A DNA stretch of 64,000 nt from Salinarchaeum laminariae (GTDB lineage: Archaea > Halobacteriota > Halobacteria > Halobacteriales > Salinarchaeaceae), in assembly GCF_023204835.1 (NCBI RefSeq), contig NZ_CP096270.1:2744907-2808906 (forward strand), given 5' to 3'. Position 1 is the stretch's first letter. The number at the start of each line of letters is the position of its first letter. The notes under the pieces are model-generated. The model was not told the origin of the DNA. It ran no database searches and was given only the letters and a program-made list of their open reading frames with translations. Below, in pieces: positions 44,310 to 53,330 of the stretch. The position numbers and the translations under genes were made by a program.

Positions 44310-46511
44310 TCAATCGCCGGCGCGGATCCGATCAGCGAGCGAGGCCGACCAGTAGACGTCGCCGTCGTAAATCACCGGCAGCGCCGCTCGGTCCAGGAAG
44401 GTCGCCAACTCGGAGCGATCGAGCAGATACTCGGAGACGTTGCCACAGAGATACGCGTAGCGATCGTCACCGATGTACGGCCGGTAGAAGCTCCCCGCGT
44501 GTCGCGAACAGAACTGATCGTAGGACACGAGGAACCCCTCATCGAACTGCTCGAGTTCGACCGTCGCCGGCAGTCGGTTTTCGCTCTGGGCCAGCGCGTG
44601 GGTGCCGTCGCCGACGACGGCGTAGTCCTTACCCATCATGATCCGGCGTCTGGCGAGTTGGAGTGCGCGTTCGAAACCGAACCCGTGGACCAGCAGCTGG
44701 GCGAACGTCGAGCCGACCGCGATCGCGTGGTCGTTGAGCACCTGCGAGAAGGTAATCGCGCCGGCGACGGCACCCTTCCGAACGAGCTCCACGCCTTCGT
44801 GGTAGGAGCCACAGGCGTTGAGGAAGAACGTCTGGGCACCACACCGCGAGAGCGAAGACGCGGACAGGTGGCCATCGGGGCACCGGAGGCCGTCCGTCTC
44901 ACAGTGGCCGATGAAGTGAACGAAGCCGTTGTCGGCTTCGAACAGCGATCCGAGCTCCGCGACGGTGAGGCGTTCGCGGACGGAGACGTCGACCGAAACG
45001 TCTCCACCACGTGTCCGATAGATGTCCGCAACGTCGGCGTGTTCGGCGTCCATCTCGGCGTCGTTGCGAACGACGGTGATGTCGATCCCGTCGCTCTCGC
45101 GATCGAGCGCATCGATACGGTTCTCGTAGGCCTCTGGGAGACAGCGAAACACGTCGATCGGCGTCCCCTCTGCGAGCCAGCCGTGGATGCGACCGCCCCG
45201 CAGTTCGGGTTTGACGACGTCGACGGATGCGACCTCGCCTGCGCTCCTGACCCCTGAGGACGTCGTGCCGCCATCAGACACGAGTGAATCGATGTCGTCG
45301 GACAGCCGAGAGGAAGTAGCTGTTCCCTCTGCAGTTCGATCGTCCGTCGAAGCGTCGAGCCGGCGCGAGTAGTCCGGCGCTCGCCCGCGATAGAAGTCGT
45401 CGAGAGATCGCTCGACCAGCTCGCTGCCCTCCAGCTCGGAGGTCCGTGGCATGTAGATCAGACTCATGCGGTCGAGCAGGAACGGGATCGCTTCGATACC
45501 GTCCTCGTCGGGCTCGACGTAGGTCGAGCAGTGCCAGTCTGGGAGTCGCTGCTCGATGGCACCGTAAGGAACGTCGAGATAGGCGGCGAGGCGCTCCGGG
45601 GGCGAGGCCGCATAGAGGGCCTCGTCGTCGACGCCGAGCGCGTCGAGCAGGCTCGCCTCCGCGAGGTCGGTGTTGTAGGGGCCGGCGTTGCGAACGAGAC
45701 AGTCGAGGAAAAACACCTTCCGCAGAAGCCGGGTGGCCTCGCGCTCGAGCCCGGGCATCGCCGGGAGTTCGAGGTCGACGTCTGCCGCGGGGGCGCGGAC
45801 GATCGGTGACGCGACGTTGCCCACCTCGACGTCGGCTCCGAGATAGTAGGCGAGCGGCGCCAGGACGAGGAGCGGTTCGAGCGCGTTCGGCGCGAGCAGT
45901 TCGATGCCGGTGTCGGATCTGGCCGCGCGAATCGCCTCCGGAACTGCCGCCTGGTCGACGCCGTCGTCGACGTCGAGCAACGGCGGGTGGCCCCGGAGCG
46001 TGGGAAAGGACCGATCCACACCCGTCGTCTTGTGCGCGACCGACGCGTGGGTCAGCGCCGTCGCGATCCCCTCCGTCGTCGGCGGGATCGTCATCGCCGT
46101 CGTCGGTTTTCTGGTTCGGCCACGGAAGCCGAGCGTCAGTCGACGCCGGCCCGGCAACGAGAGCACCACGCCGTCGTAGTCGGCGGTCCGGCAGAGGGTG
46201 AACGGCCCGTTCAGGCGAATGTAGCTCTTGACTTCAGCGTCGACGTCGATCAGGTACTCGCCTTCGGGCTTCGCCATCGGCTCGGTGTCCGGGCCGAGCT
46301 CTTCGGTCTCACCGGAAGACAACGAGATCGCGTAGACCACAGCTCCAGGCAAAGTGAGCTGGTCGGTCAGGCAGTCGAGCGTGATGTCGACCGGTCTGGG
46401 TATGTCGCGGTCGGCGTCGGTGAACTCGAGCCCGGAGCCGCTGACCGAACACTCCGCGCCCGCCGAATCGTGGACGCGAAAGCTGGTCTCGGTTCCGTCC
46501 CACTCGAGCAT
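44310..46511 (-). CDS. CHAT-domain (caspase-like) protein
   Basis: A 733-residue protein. The C-terminal third (about 500-690) is a CHAT peptidase domain. The catalytic dyad is His536 in VHFIGHCETDG and Cys567 in FFLNACGSYHEG, followed by GAVAGAITFSQVLNDHAIAVGSTF. Residues 1-400 are a beta-rich then mixed module with no family I recognise (begins MLEWDGTETSFRVHDSAGAE). A disordered Ser/Thr linker (about 385-420) joins the two. CHAT proteases act in programmed death or regulated cleavage; a partner or substrate cannot be named. No TPR or NACHT module is present. It stands alone. Confidence 0.85.
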   Translation of the reverse strand: MLEWDGTETSFRVHDSAGAECSVSGSGLEFTDADRDIPRPVDITLDCLTDQLTLPGAVVYAISLSSGETEELGPDTEPMAKPEGEYLIDVDAEVKSYIRLNGPFTLCRTADYDGVVLSLPGRRRLTLGFRGRTRKPTTAMTIPPTTEGIATALTHASVAHKTTGVDRSFPTLRGHPPLLDVDDGVDQAAVPEAIRAARSDTGIELLAPNALEPLLVLAPLAYYLGADVEVGNVASPIVRAPAADVDLELPAMPGLEREATRLLRKVFFLDCLVRNAGPYNTDLAEASLLDALGVDDEALYAASPPERLAAYLDVPYGAIEQRLPDWHCSTYVEPDEDGIEAIPFLLDRMSLIYMPRTSELEGSELVERSLDDFYRGRAPDYSRRLDASTDDRTAEGTATSSRLSDDIDSLVSDGGTTSSGVRSAGEVASVDVVKPELRGGRIHGWLAEGTPIDVFRCLPEAYENRIDALDRESDGIDITVVRNDAEMDAEHADVADIYRTRGGDVSVDVSVRERLTVAELGSLFEADNGFVHFIGHCETDGLRCPDGHLSASSLSRCGAQTFFLNACGSYHEGVELVRKGAVAGAITFSQVLNDHAIAVGSTFAQLLVHGFGFERALQLARRRIMMGKDYAVVGDGTHALAQSENRLPATVELEQFDEGFLVSYDQFCSRHAGSFYRPYIGDDRYAYLCGNVSEYLLDRSELATFLDRAALPVIYDGDVYWSASLADRIRAGD

Positions 46512-46811
46512 CGTGGAGAAACCTATCGTTCGGCATCACTCAAAGAACTTTCCGTGTGGTTGCCAGTGGCAAGGGCGACCGGCGGCGGTTGCTGATAGGT
46601 AGCGACGCCAGTGTGCACGCGTCGACGGTCGCTGGCGCGTAGCGATGCGTTCTACGATGCCGGCGCCAGGCGACGACGCGGCTGCTTCCACGCGTAGATC
46701 GGACGATTGCCCCTGATTCGATTCCAATCGAACGCTCCAGCAGCCGACACGGAGCCAGCGCGAGCCAAATCGTTCCGATGGATATAGGGCGTCACCGGCG
46801 AAGAGATTCGT
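46512..46811. other. intergenic stretch before glyA
   Basis: About 300 nt between divergent genes. It holds the glyA promoter (GATATAGGGC at 46781-46790). The rest shows no gene and no clear repeat. Confidence 0.45.
46781..46790 (+). promoter_or_regulatory. TATA-like box for glyA
   Basis: GATATAGGGC lies 22-31 nt before the ATG, as expected for a leaderless transcript. Confidence 0.5.
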
Positions 46812-48068
46812 ATGCGACACGACAGCGTTCGGGAGGCCGATCCGGCCGTCGCCGACGCACTCGAGGGAGAGATCGAGCGGCAGCGATCGACCCTCCAGCT
46901 CATCGCAGCGGAGAACCACGTCAGCGAAGCGGTGCTCGACGCCCAGAGCAGCGTCCTGACGAACAAGTACGCCGAGGGATACCCCGGCGCCCGGTACTAC
47001 GGCGGCTGTGAGCACGCCGACGAGGTCGAGCAGCTCGCGATCGATCGCGCGAAGGAGCTCTACGGTGCCGAGCACGTCAACGTCCAGCCTCACTCCGGCA
47101 CCCAGGCAAACCAGGCCGTCTACTACGCGATGTTGGAGCCCGGCGACAAGATTCTCTCGCTGGATCTCGAGCACGGTGGCCACCTCTCCCATGGGCACCC
47201 GGCGAACTTCGCCGGACAGCTCTACGAGGTCGAGCAGTACGAGGTCGACCCCGAGACCGGCTACCTCGACTACGAGGGCCTCCACGCCCACGCCGAGGAG
47301 TACCAGCCCGACGTGATCGTCGCGGGCTACTCCGCGTACCCGCGCGAGGTCGAATGGGAGCGGATTCGGGCAGCCGCCGACGCCGCGGACGCACTGATGG
47401 TCGCGGACATGGCCCACATCACTGGCCTCGTCGCCGGCGGTGCGCATCCGTCGCCGGTCGGCATCGCCGACTTCGTCACCGGCTCGACGCACAAGACGAT
47501 CCGCGCCGGTCGTGGCGGGATGGTCATGTGCGACGAGGAGTACGCCGACGATCTCGATACGGCCGTCTTCCCCGGTGGTCAAGGCGGGCCCCTGATGCAC
47601 AATATTGCGGGGAAAGCGGTCGGGTTCCACGAGGCACTGCAGCCCGAGTTCGAGGAGTACGCCGAACAGACCGTCGCGAACGCGAAGGCGATGGGCGAGC
47701 ACCTCCAGGAGCACGGCTTCGAACTCGTCTCCGGCGGCACCGACAATCACCTCGTGCTCGTCGACCTCCGGCCGTCACATCCCGACACGTCCGGTGGCGA
47801 CGCCGAGGAGGCTCTCGAAGAGGCTGGGCTGGTGCTCAACGGCAACACGGTCCCCGGCGAGACGCGCTCGCCGTTCGACCCGAGCGGGATCCGCGTCGGC
47901 ACCCCTGCGATCACGACGCGCGGCTTCGGCGAGGACGAATCCCGAACGGTCGCACACCTGATCGCCCGCGTCGTCGACGCGGTCGCCGAGGGAACCGAGG
48001 ACGAGGTCGTCCCCGACGTTCGCGAGACCGTCGAGAACCTCTGTGCCGAACACCCGATCTACGAATAG
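46812..48068 (+). CDS. glyA: serine hydroxymethyltransferase
   Basis: A 418-residue PLP enzyme converting serine and tetrahydrofolate to glycine and 5,10-methylene-tetrahydrofolate. The substrate loop is YAEGYPGARYYGGCEHAD (about 55-72), and the PLP lysine lies in GSTHKTIRAGRGG (about residue 227). LVADMAHITGLVAGG supplies the PLP-ring Asp and His. Length is standard for archaeal and bacterial SHMT. It is probably cytoplasmic and tetrameric or dimeric. The promoter supports the start. Confidence 0.96.
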   Translation: MRHDSVREADPAVADALEGEIERQRSTLQLIAAENHVSEAVLDAQSSVLTNKYAEGYPGARYYGGCEHADEVEQLAIDRAKELYGAEHVNVQPHSGTQANQAVYYAMLEPGDKILSLDLEHGGHLSHGHPANFAGQLYEVEQYEVDPETGYLDYEGLHAHAEEYQPDVIVAGYSAYPREVEWERIRAAADAADALMVADMAHITGLVAGGAHPSPVGIADFVTGSTHKTIRAGRGGMVMCDEEYADDLDTAVFPGGQGGPLMHNIAGKAVGFHEALQPEFEEYAEQTVANAKAMGEHLQEHGFELVSGGTDNHLVLVDLRPSHPDTSGGDAEEALEEAGLVLNGNTVPGETRSPFDPSGIRVGTPAITTRGFGEDESRTVAHLIARVVDAVAEGTEDEVVPDVRETVENLCAEHPIYE

Positions 48069-48176
48069 TCCTCCGTAGCACTCGTTCGTGCTGCGTCGTC
48101 GACCCATCGACTGAGGAACCGCCGACGGCGGCGATGAATCGCGGCCATTTTTGCGGACGCGGCGAACCCACACGAC

Positions 48177-49025
48177 ATGTCGATTGGCCTGGAGAGCATC
48201 GGCGCAGCCCTCTCCGTCGGTGTTGCGATGACCGTCGCCGGCGCCCTGCCACTCTACCAGGGGTGGCGACGTCGGGACCGATACCACCTCGTTCGTGATA
48301 CCCCCACCGAGACCCCAGCGACGGCGACGGCAAGTGAGACGGTGCTCCTGAGGGGAACGGCAACGGCGCGTGAGCGTCCGATCGATGCGCCAATGACAGG
48401 CGACGACGCGCTGCTCGCAGCCTGGTCGATCCGCGAATGGCAAGACGAGAACATGAACATGAAACACTGGACGCCCGAGGCGAGGGGACTGCAGATGGCG
48501 GCAGTGCGGATCGAAGCCGATGGCAGCGCGATAACGGTCCCCGATCGATCACACGAAGCATCGACGGATGTGCTGACGAGTCTCGTCGGCTACGACGCGA
48601 TAACGGGCTTCGAGATCGACGACGCGCTCGTCGAGTTCGACGAGTTCGACACCGCTGAGGAGGTGCCACAGGGTATCGACCCACCCGAGCGGTTCCGAGA
48701 TCTGGAGCGGCGGGTCGGCCTCGATGCGTCCCAACCAGGCGCGACGCTCATCGATCTCGGACGGACTCACGGAACGCGAGAGTACCGTGAAGCAGTCGTC
48801 GGGAGTGGGGACACGCTGACCGTTCGCGGAACCGTACGGCAGGCCAAGGAACCTGGTGTGGGGAGAGTGCTCGAGACACCTGAGGACGGTCCAGCTATCC
48901 TCTCCGATCTCGACGCAGACGCGCTGGAGCAGCGCTATCGGCGGTCGTACCGGATCCTGTTCTACGGCATGATCTGCGTGATTCTCCTGATGATGCTAAT
49001 CGCGGGCCTCGTCGTCGCCGTCTGA
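48177..49025 (+). CDS. membrane protein with GIDE/MUL1-like domain, no RING
   Basis: A 282-residue protein. One membrane helix near the start (about 8-26) and one at the end (about 258-280) flank a soluble domain. VLLRGTATARERPIDAPMTGDDALLAAWSI and YREAVVGSGDTLTVRGTVRQ resemble the GIDE (BAM) domain of mitochondrial E3 ligase MUL1. The RING finger of the eukaryotic protein is absent. Archaeal members are uncharacterised, and a membrane-associated scaffold is possible. Confidence 0.65.
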   Translation: MSIGLESIGAALSVGVAMTVAGALPLYQGWRRRDRYHLVRDTPTETPATATASETVLLRGTATARERPIDAPMTGDDALLAAWSIREWQDENMNMKHWTPEARGLQMAAVRIEADGSAITVPDRSHEASTDVLTSLVGYDAITGFEIDDALVEFDEFDTAEEVPQGIDPPERFRDLERRVGLDASQPGATLIDLGRTHGTREYREAVVGSGDTLTVRGTVRQAKEPGVGRVLETPEDGPAILSDLDADALEQRYRRSYRILFYGMICVILLMMLIAGLVVAV

Positions 49026-49098
49026 GGAGCGAGTCGGTAGTCACCGAAAAGAATGGATCTGGATCGATTCGTTCGGACGTCGCCCCACGCGGCGGTGT

Positions 49099-50094
49099 TC
49101 AGGCCTCGAGCTCTTGCAGCTTCTCGCGACCGGGTGCGATCAGTTCGTCGAGTGCGGTCGCGAGCGTGGACTTCGCGTCGGCGGGATGGAGCTCGCCGGA
49201 ATCGAGCGCGTCGGCGAGTGCCTCGTAATCGTCGTACGTCACGTCACCGCCGTACTCGTCGGGGCGCTCGACGGTGACGGAGTCGAAGCGGGGGAACACG
49301 TGGAATTGGAAGAGCTGAAGGACGGGATGCTCGCGCTCCTCACCGTCTTCGGCGGGCTCGGGATCGCGCGTCGGCGGGCAGTAGGCTGCGTTGACTTTCT
49401 CCTCGAGGTCCTCCGGAGAGTCCTCCATCGTGATGTCGACGCCCTCGCTGGCGGACATCTTGCCGACGCCTGTCTCGAGGTCGGCGATGATCGGCGTGTG
49501 AAGGGCGGGCCGGACGTCGTAGCCAACCTCGTCCATTCCCTCGCGGTGAAGCATGTGGACCTTCCGCTGGTCGATGCCGCCGACGGCGAGGTCGAGATCG
49601 AGATACTCGATGTCCAGCGCCTGCATGATCGGGTAGACGACGTGGGCGACGCTGGCTGTGTCGCCGCTTTGAATCTCCGCCATCGCGCGCTGGGCGCGAT
49701 TGAGGGAGGTCGAGACAGAGAGTTCGTGGACGTCGAGGACGTACTCCTCGTCTAGCTGGAACTCCGAGCCGTAGACGAACTCCGTCTGATCCGGGTCGAG
49801 TCCGTAGGCCAGGAACTGCGCCTTCATCGTCTCCGCAGTGGCTTCGAGTTCGTCGAAGGTGCCCTTGCCGTTCAGGTACGCGTGAACGTCGGCGAGCAGG
49901 ACGACGACCTCCATCCCCAGCTCCTGGAGGTCGATCAGCTTGTTCGCGGTGAGCAGATGGCCCAGGTGAAGCGCTCCGGAGGGCTCGTACCCGACGTAGG
50001 CGCGCTTTCCCTCGGGATCGGCAGCGAGTTCGCGGGCCTCCTCGTCGGTCACGACCTCCACGGCATTCCGGGAGAGCAGTTCGTAGGCCTCCAT
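49099..50094 (-). CDS. tyrS: tyrosyl-tRNA synthetase
   Basis: A 331-residue class I synthetase, the compact archaeal type. The HIGH-like motif is HLGHL (about 43-47), and the KMSKS-like motif is GKMSAS (about 213). YVGYEPSGALHLGHL and QALDIEYLDLDLAVGGIDQRK match tyrosine-site and dimer residues. The ATG at 50094 (MEAYELLSRN) was chosen over an upstream in-frame start because the conserved N-terminus begins there. It is an essential cytoplasmic enzyme that charges tRNA-Tyr. Confidence 0.95.
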   Translation of the reverse strand: MEAYELLSRNAVEVVTDEEARELAADPEGKRAYVGYEPSGALHLGHLLTANKLIDLQELGMEVVVLLADVHAYLNGKGTFDELEATAETMKAQFLAYGLDPDQTEFVYGSEFQLDEEYVLDVHELSVSTSLNRAQRAMAEIQSGDTASVAHVVYPIMQALDIEYLDLDLAVGGIDQRKVHMLHREGMDEVGYDVRPALHTPIIADLETGVGKMSASEGVDITMEDSPEDLEEKVNAAYCPPTRDPEPAEDGEEREHPVLQLFQFHVFPRFDSVTVERPDEYGGDVTYDDYEALADALDSGELHPADAKSTLATALDELIAPGREKLQELEA

Positions 50095-50222
50095 ATTCTG
50101 GGGGAGGAGAGGTGTCTTCAAAGGCGTTGTGTCACGGGATAGAATCCGACGACACACGTTGCAGTCAAAACGAGAGTAAAATCGGCGACAATGCTACTCC
50201 TTCGGGCAGCACCTAGGCGGAT

Positions 50223-50816
50223 TTAGCCACTGATCGCAGTAGGTGCCTTGTTCTCTGTGAGCCACACGACGATAGCAGAGGAAATCGCAGCCGCAACGCC
50301 ACTTCCGAGGCCGCTCACGATCACATTCACGAAATTGAGGGAGACGTTGTCGTACGGAATGACCACCGTGAAGCCAGCAACGAGGTAGAGAATAGGCATC
50401 GCGACGAGTGAGACCACTGCGGCAACTTTGAACGCCGTATTCTCCGTGTTATCGACGTTCCGTGCGACGATAGCTCCGAAGAACGCCAGGGCGATGATAC
50501 CCACCATGGTCACGACCAAATAGGATACCGCTGGTGTCCCGGTCGCCCCTTGGGATACGTCGAACAGATTGTGATCCCACTGGTCCTGAATATTCGAATT
50601 GAGACCGATGGCGAGGCCGAGAACAGCGAACAGACCCCCCACGTAGATCAGCCAATCTTGGATAACCGCCTGCTCCTCTTGGCTGACGAAATCGTCGAGC
50701 GACGTCCCGCCTCCAGTCTGTTGTTGCTGCTGGGCGTTGTGATTTGGCGCCTCCTGTGATGCCCCTCCTGTCTCCTCCGTCGTGGAACCGTCCGCGTCTG
50801 AATCTGACTCCGACAT
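50223..50816 (-). CDS. four-helix membrane protein with Gln-rich N-terminus
   Basis: A 197-residue protein. Residues 1-45 are polar, with a HNAQQQQQTGGG run and acidic stretches. Four membrane helices follow (about 53-72, 98-118, 127-150 and 160-186). I recognise no family. The acidic and Gln-rich N-terminus is probably cytoplasmic and disordered. Lower G+C than its neighbours fits a more recently acquired or loosely constrained gene. Confidence 0.65.
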   Translation of the reverse strand: MSESDSDADGSTTEETGGASQEAPNHNAQQQQQTGGGTSLDDFVSQEEQAVIQDWLIYVGGLFAVLGLAIGLNSNIQDQWDHNLFDVSQGATGTPAVSYLVVTMVGIIALAFFGAIVARNVDNTENTAFKVAAVVSLVAMPILYLVAGFTVVIPYDNVSLNFVNVIVSGLGSGVAAAISSAIVVWLTENKAPTAISG

Positions 50817-51082
50817 ACAGGGCGAGACTTATCACCTTCTCCCTTAACTATTTCCCTTACTGAATAAAAGAAGTAGTCAAAAATTGCCTGCGGAAACCAA
50901 GAGTAAGACCGGACATTACCCCACGATTTCCCGATATGGCAGCAGTGACAGATCACCGATGGTAACGGGAAACTACGCATCGTTCGCCGGGGCCTGGCGC
51001 TGCTGAAATCAGGACTGCCGCCGCAGAAGAAAGTGCGTCCGTGGGTGACCACGCTCAAGTCCCCGCCGGTCGTCCAGTCGGT

Positions 51083-52039
51083 ATGACCGATACGCGCGGA
51101 TCCATCCTTGACGCGCTGGCCGAGGCGCCACGATCCGGCGAAGCGCTGGCAGCGAATCTCGACGTCTCGCGGGCCGCCGTCTGGAAACACGTCGAGGCGC
51201 TCCGGGAGCAGGGCTTCACGATCGAGAGCGGTCCGGACGGCTACGCGCTCCGCTCCGTTCCCGAGTACGGTGGCGATGCGATCCAGTTCGGTCTCGATGC
51301 ACCGTTCGAGATCGCGTTTCACGACTCGGTCGGAAGCACGAACGACGTCGCCCGGGACCTCGCCGCCGATGGCGCCGAGGACGTGGTCGTGGTCGCCGCC
51401 GAACAGACCGGCGGTCGCGGACGGCTCGATCGCGAGTGGGCGTCGCCGAGGGGTGGAATCTGGCAGAGCATCGTACTCCAACCGGATCGGCCGCCGGCGA
51501 CGATTCCGCAGTTCACGCTCGCCGCCGCGGTGGCGATCACCACGGCTGCCCGAGAGGCCGGCGTCGACGCGGGGATCAAATGGCCGAACGACGTCCTGGT
51601 GAGCGAGTCCGACGGTGGTGTCGGTGCGGATTCGGACGCCAAACTCTCCGGTGTGCTGACCGAGATGGAGGGCGAAGCCGACCGGGTCGAGTGGCTCATC
51701 GTCGGCATGGGGATCAACGCGAACCTCGACGCCGACGAGCTGCCAGAGGGTGCGACGAGTCTCCGCGAGGTACTCGGCGAGGACGTGAACCGACGACTGT
51801 TCGTCCAGCGCGTGCTGGAGACCTTCGACGACCTCCGGGCAGATCCGGACCGGATTCTCGACGCCTGGCGTGAGCGCGCACTGACGCTCGGCCGAGAGGT
51901 CCGCGTCGAAACCGCAACCGGTGACACCGTCGTCGGCACAGCTACCGACGTCGAACTGCCAGGGACGCTACTCGTCGAAACTGACGACGGCACCAAGCGC
52001 ATCCACGCTGGTGACTGTGAACATCTTCGCCCAGCCTGA
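51083..52039 (+). CDS. birA: biotin-protein ligase with repressor domain (BirA)
   Basis: A 318-residue enzyme. The N-terminal winged helix (about 1-60, ILDALAEAPRSGEALAANLDVSRAAVWKHVEALREQGF) suggests it can repress its own or biotin genes. The ligase core has EQTGGRGRLDREW (about 107-119) and KWPNDV (about 167), the biotin- and ATP-binding motifs, and a C-terminal SH3-like domain follows. It attaches biotin to carboxylases. The start at 51083 is chosen because the domain begins there. Confidence 0.92.
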   Translation: MTDTRGSILDALAEAPRSGEALAANLDVSRAAVWKHVEALREQGFTIESGPDGYALRSVPEYGGDAIQFGLDAPFEIAFHDSVGSTNDVARDLAADGAEDVVVVAAEQTGGRGRLDREWASPRGGIWQSIVLQPDRPPATIPQFTLAAAVAITTAAREAGVDAGIKWPNDVLVSESDGGVGADSDAKLSGVLTEMEGEADRVEWLIVGMGINANLDADELPEGATSLREVLGEDVNRRLFVQRVLETFDDLRADPDRILDAWRERALTLGREVRVETATGDTVVGTATDVELPGTLLVETDDGTKRIHAGDCEHLRPA

Positions 52040-52120
52040 CCGATCGCAGCGGCTACCGGGCGATCAGGTGGACGGCTGATTCGTACAGAAAAACGGAGGA
52101 CGCTTCGTTGGATAACCAGC

Positions 52121-52636
52121 TCAGGAGGCGTCCTCGGCTGAATCCGGCGCTTCATCAGCTGATACGGCCGCCTCGCCCGTGGTCCGTTCCTCGGCGTCCG
52201 GGGGCTCTCCGACCCGAACTGTCAACACCGGAATCTCGGAACTGCGCACCACCCGCTCGGCGACGCTGCCGAGTAGAAGCCGGTCCAGACCTCCGCGCCC
52301 ATGCGTGCCCATCACGATAAGATCGCAATCTGCCTGCTCAGCGTAGTCCACGATCTGCCGACTCGGCGAGCCGTCGACGACGGCAGTCTCGACGTCCACG
52401 TCCGCCTCGGCAGCCAGTTCGATCACCCGTTCGAGCGCTGCTTGGCCCTCCTCGGAAAGCACGTCCCGGATGCCATCCCAGGAGGTCTCCATCGGAATGC
52501 CGCCGTAGCTCGCCGTGTTGACGACGTAAACGGCGTGAATCGTGGCACCGTGGGCTGCCGCGAGATCGATCGCGTGGTCGACTGCCCGTTCGACGCCAGC
52601 TGAGCCGTCCGTCGGGACGAGGATCCGCTCGTACAT
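52121..52636 (-). CDS. universal stress protein (UspA family)
   Basis: A 171-residue protein. It begins MYERILVPTDGSAGVERAVDHAI. The ATP-binding motif GTHGRGGLDRLLLGSVAERVV at about 112-132 is complete, so it is a nucleotide-binding Usp. The last 25 residues form an acidic tail (SADEAPDSAEDAS). Such proteins form dimers and respond to stress. Haloarchaea carry many paralogues. Confidence 0.93.
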   Translation of the reverse strand: MYERILVPTDGSAGVERAVDHAIDLAAAHGATIHAVYVVNTASYGGIPMETSWDGIRDVLSEEGQAALERVIELAAEADVDVETAVVDGSPSRQIVDYAEQADCDLIVMGTHGRGGLDRLLLGSVAERVVRSSEIPVLTVRVGEPPDAEERTTGEAAVSADEAPDSAEDAS

Positions 52637-52745
52637 GCTCCTTGGTACCTGCTAGCAGGGAGCCGGCAAAACTGTTCGGGAACGTAACGGTGAGTTGGGC
52701 AACATGACTACTGATGAGCTCATTCGCTGACAGCGGATTGCGCTG

Positions 52746-52872
52746 GACAGCAAACAACTTGGAAGCCCCCTCCCGCTCGTGTCCGCTCGCTCGTTGCGCG
52801 CGGCCTCGCTAACGCTCGGCCGTGCTTTCGTCGCGAGCGAACACGAGCGGTCGGCCCCTTCCAGTCCCACCC
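52746..52872 (-). repeat. dispersed repeat family, copy B
   Basis: A 127-nt block which, read on the minus strand, starts GGTGGGACTGGAAGGGGCC, has ACGAAAGCACGG near the middle and ends GGAGGGGGCTTCC then GTTTGCTGTC. It is nearly colinear with copy A at 2113. Arms CCGCTCG/CGAGCGG are inverted. Confidence 0.78.
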
Positions 52873-52922
52873 AGCGGATATCGAGTCAAGCTACGCTCAG
52901 GTGGATCGCCCAGCGGAGCGAA

Positions 52923-52990
52923 CGCCTTCGGGCGATCACCTCGTGATCAGCGCGCCCGAATCTCCGCCGCGCTTCGCTCTAGCAACCACA
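52923..52990 (+). repeat. degraded twin-hairpin element
   Basis: CGCC-TTCG-GGCG (52923-52934) overlaps GATCAC-CTC-GTGATC (52934-52948). Next come CAG, a GCGCG/CGCGC pair and then CAACCAC. The order resembles the elements at 25376 and 53081, with TGATCA in place of TGATGA. Confidence 0.4.
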
Positions 52991-52995
52991 CTCTG

Positions 52996-53192
52996 GGTGG
53001 GACTCCGGAAGGGGCCGACCGGTCGACGACGGACGGCAATGTAAGCACTGGAACGAGGCCGCAGGCCGAGTGAAGTCGTTCGAGAGAGCAAAGCTCTCTC
53101 GTGATGACGAAAGACCCTTTGCGTCTTTCGAACCACGCGCAGCGAGCCGCCCGAGTCGAGCGGGAGGAGGCTTCCGTGTCGGTCTGCTGTCC
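52996..53192 (+). repeat. dispersed repeat family, copy C (with twin-hairpin insert)
   Basis: A 197-nt block starting GGTGGGACTCCGGAAGG and ending GGAGGAGGCTTCC then a CTGCTGTCC tail, matching the ends of A and B. It is longer because the middle contains the twin-hairpin element at 53081-53136. Confidence 0.72.
53081..53136 (+). repeat. twin-hairpin TGATGA element inside copy C
   Basis: CGAGAGAGC (53081-53089), 3-nt loop, GCTCTCTCG (53093-53101); TGATGA (53102-53107); CGAAAGAC (53108-53115), 7-nt loop, GTCTTTCG (53123-53130); AACCAC. Both stems are perfect and their sequences are unrelated to those at 25376. Confidence 0.75.
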
Positions 53193-53330
53193 TGGTTCAT
53201 CCAACTAGAGTTCCCTAGTAGACCAATCGAGCAACACTGGTTCGACGAAAGCCAATGTACAGAGCGTCGAATCCACTCCCTTGTCCGCATCGACACGTTC
53301 TTTCTCCGCGACCGGCAAGGCAGAGCCAGT

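Larger units (their letters stand above)
52637..53330. other. gene-free repeat cluster of about 690 nt
   Basis: No supported gene. The stretch is made mostly of two copies of the dispersed repeat family (minus copy 52746-52872, plus copy 52996-53192) and a degraded twin-hairpin segment between them (52923-52990). After 53192 about 140 nt of unremarkable sequence leads to the next gene. Confidence 0.7.
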
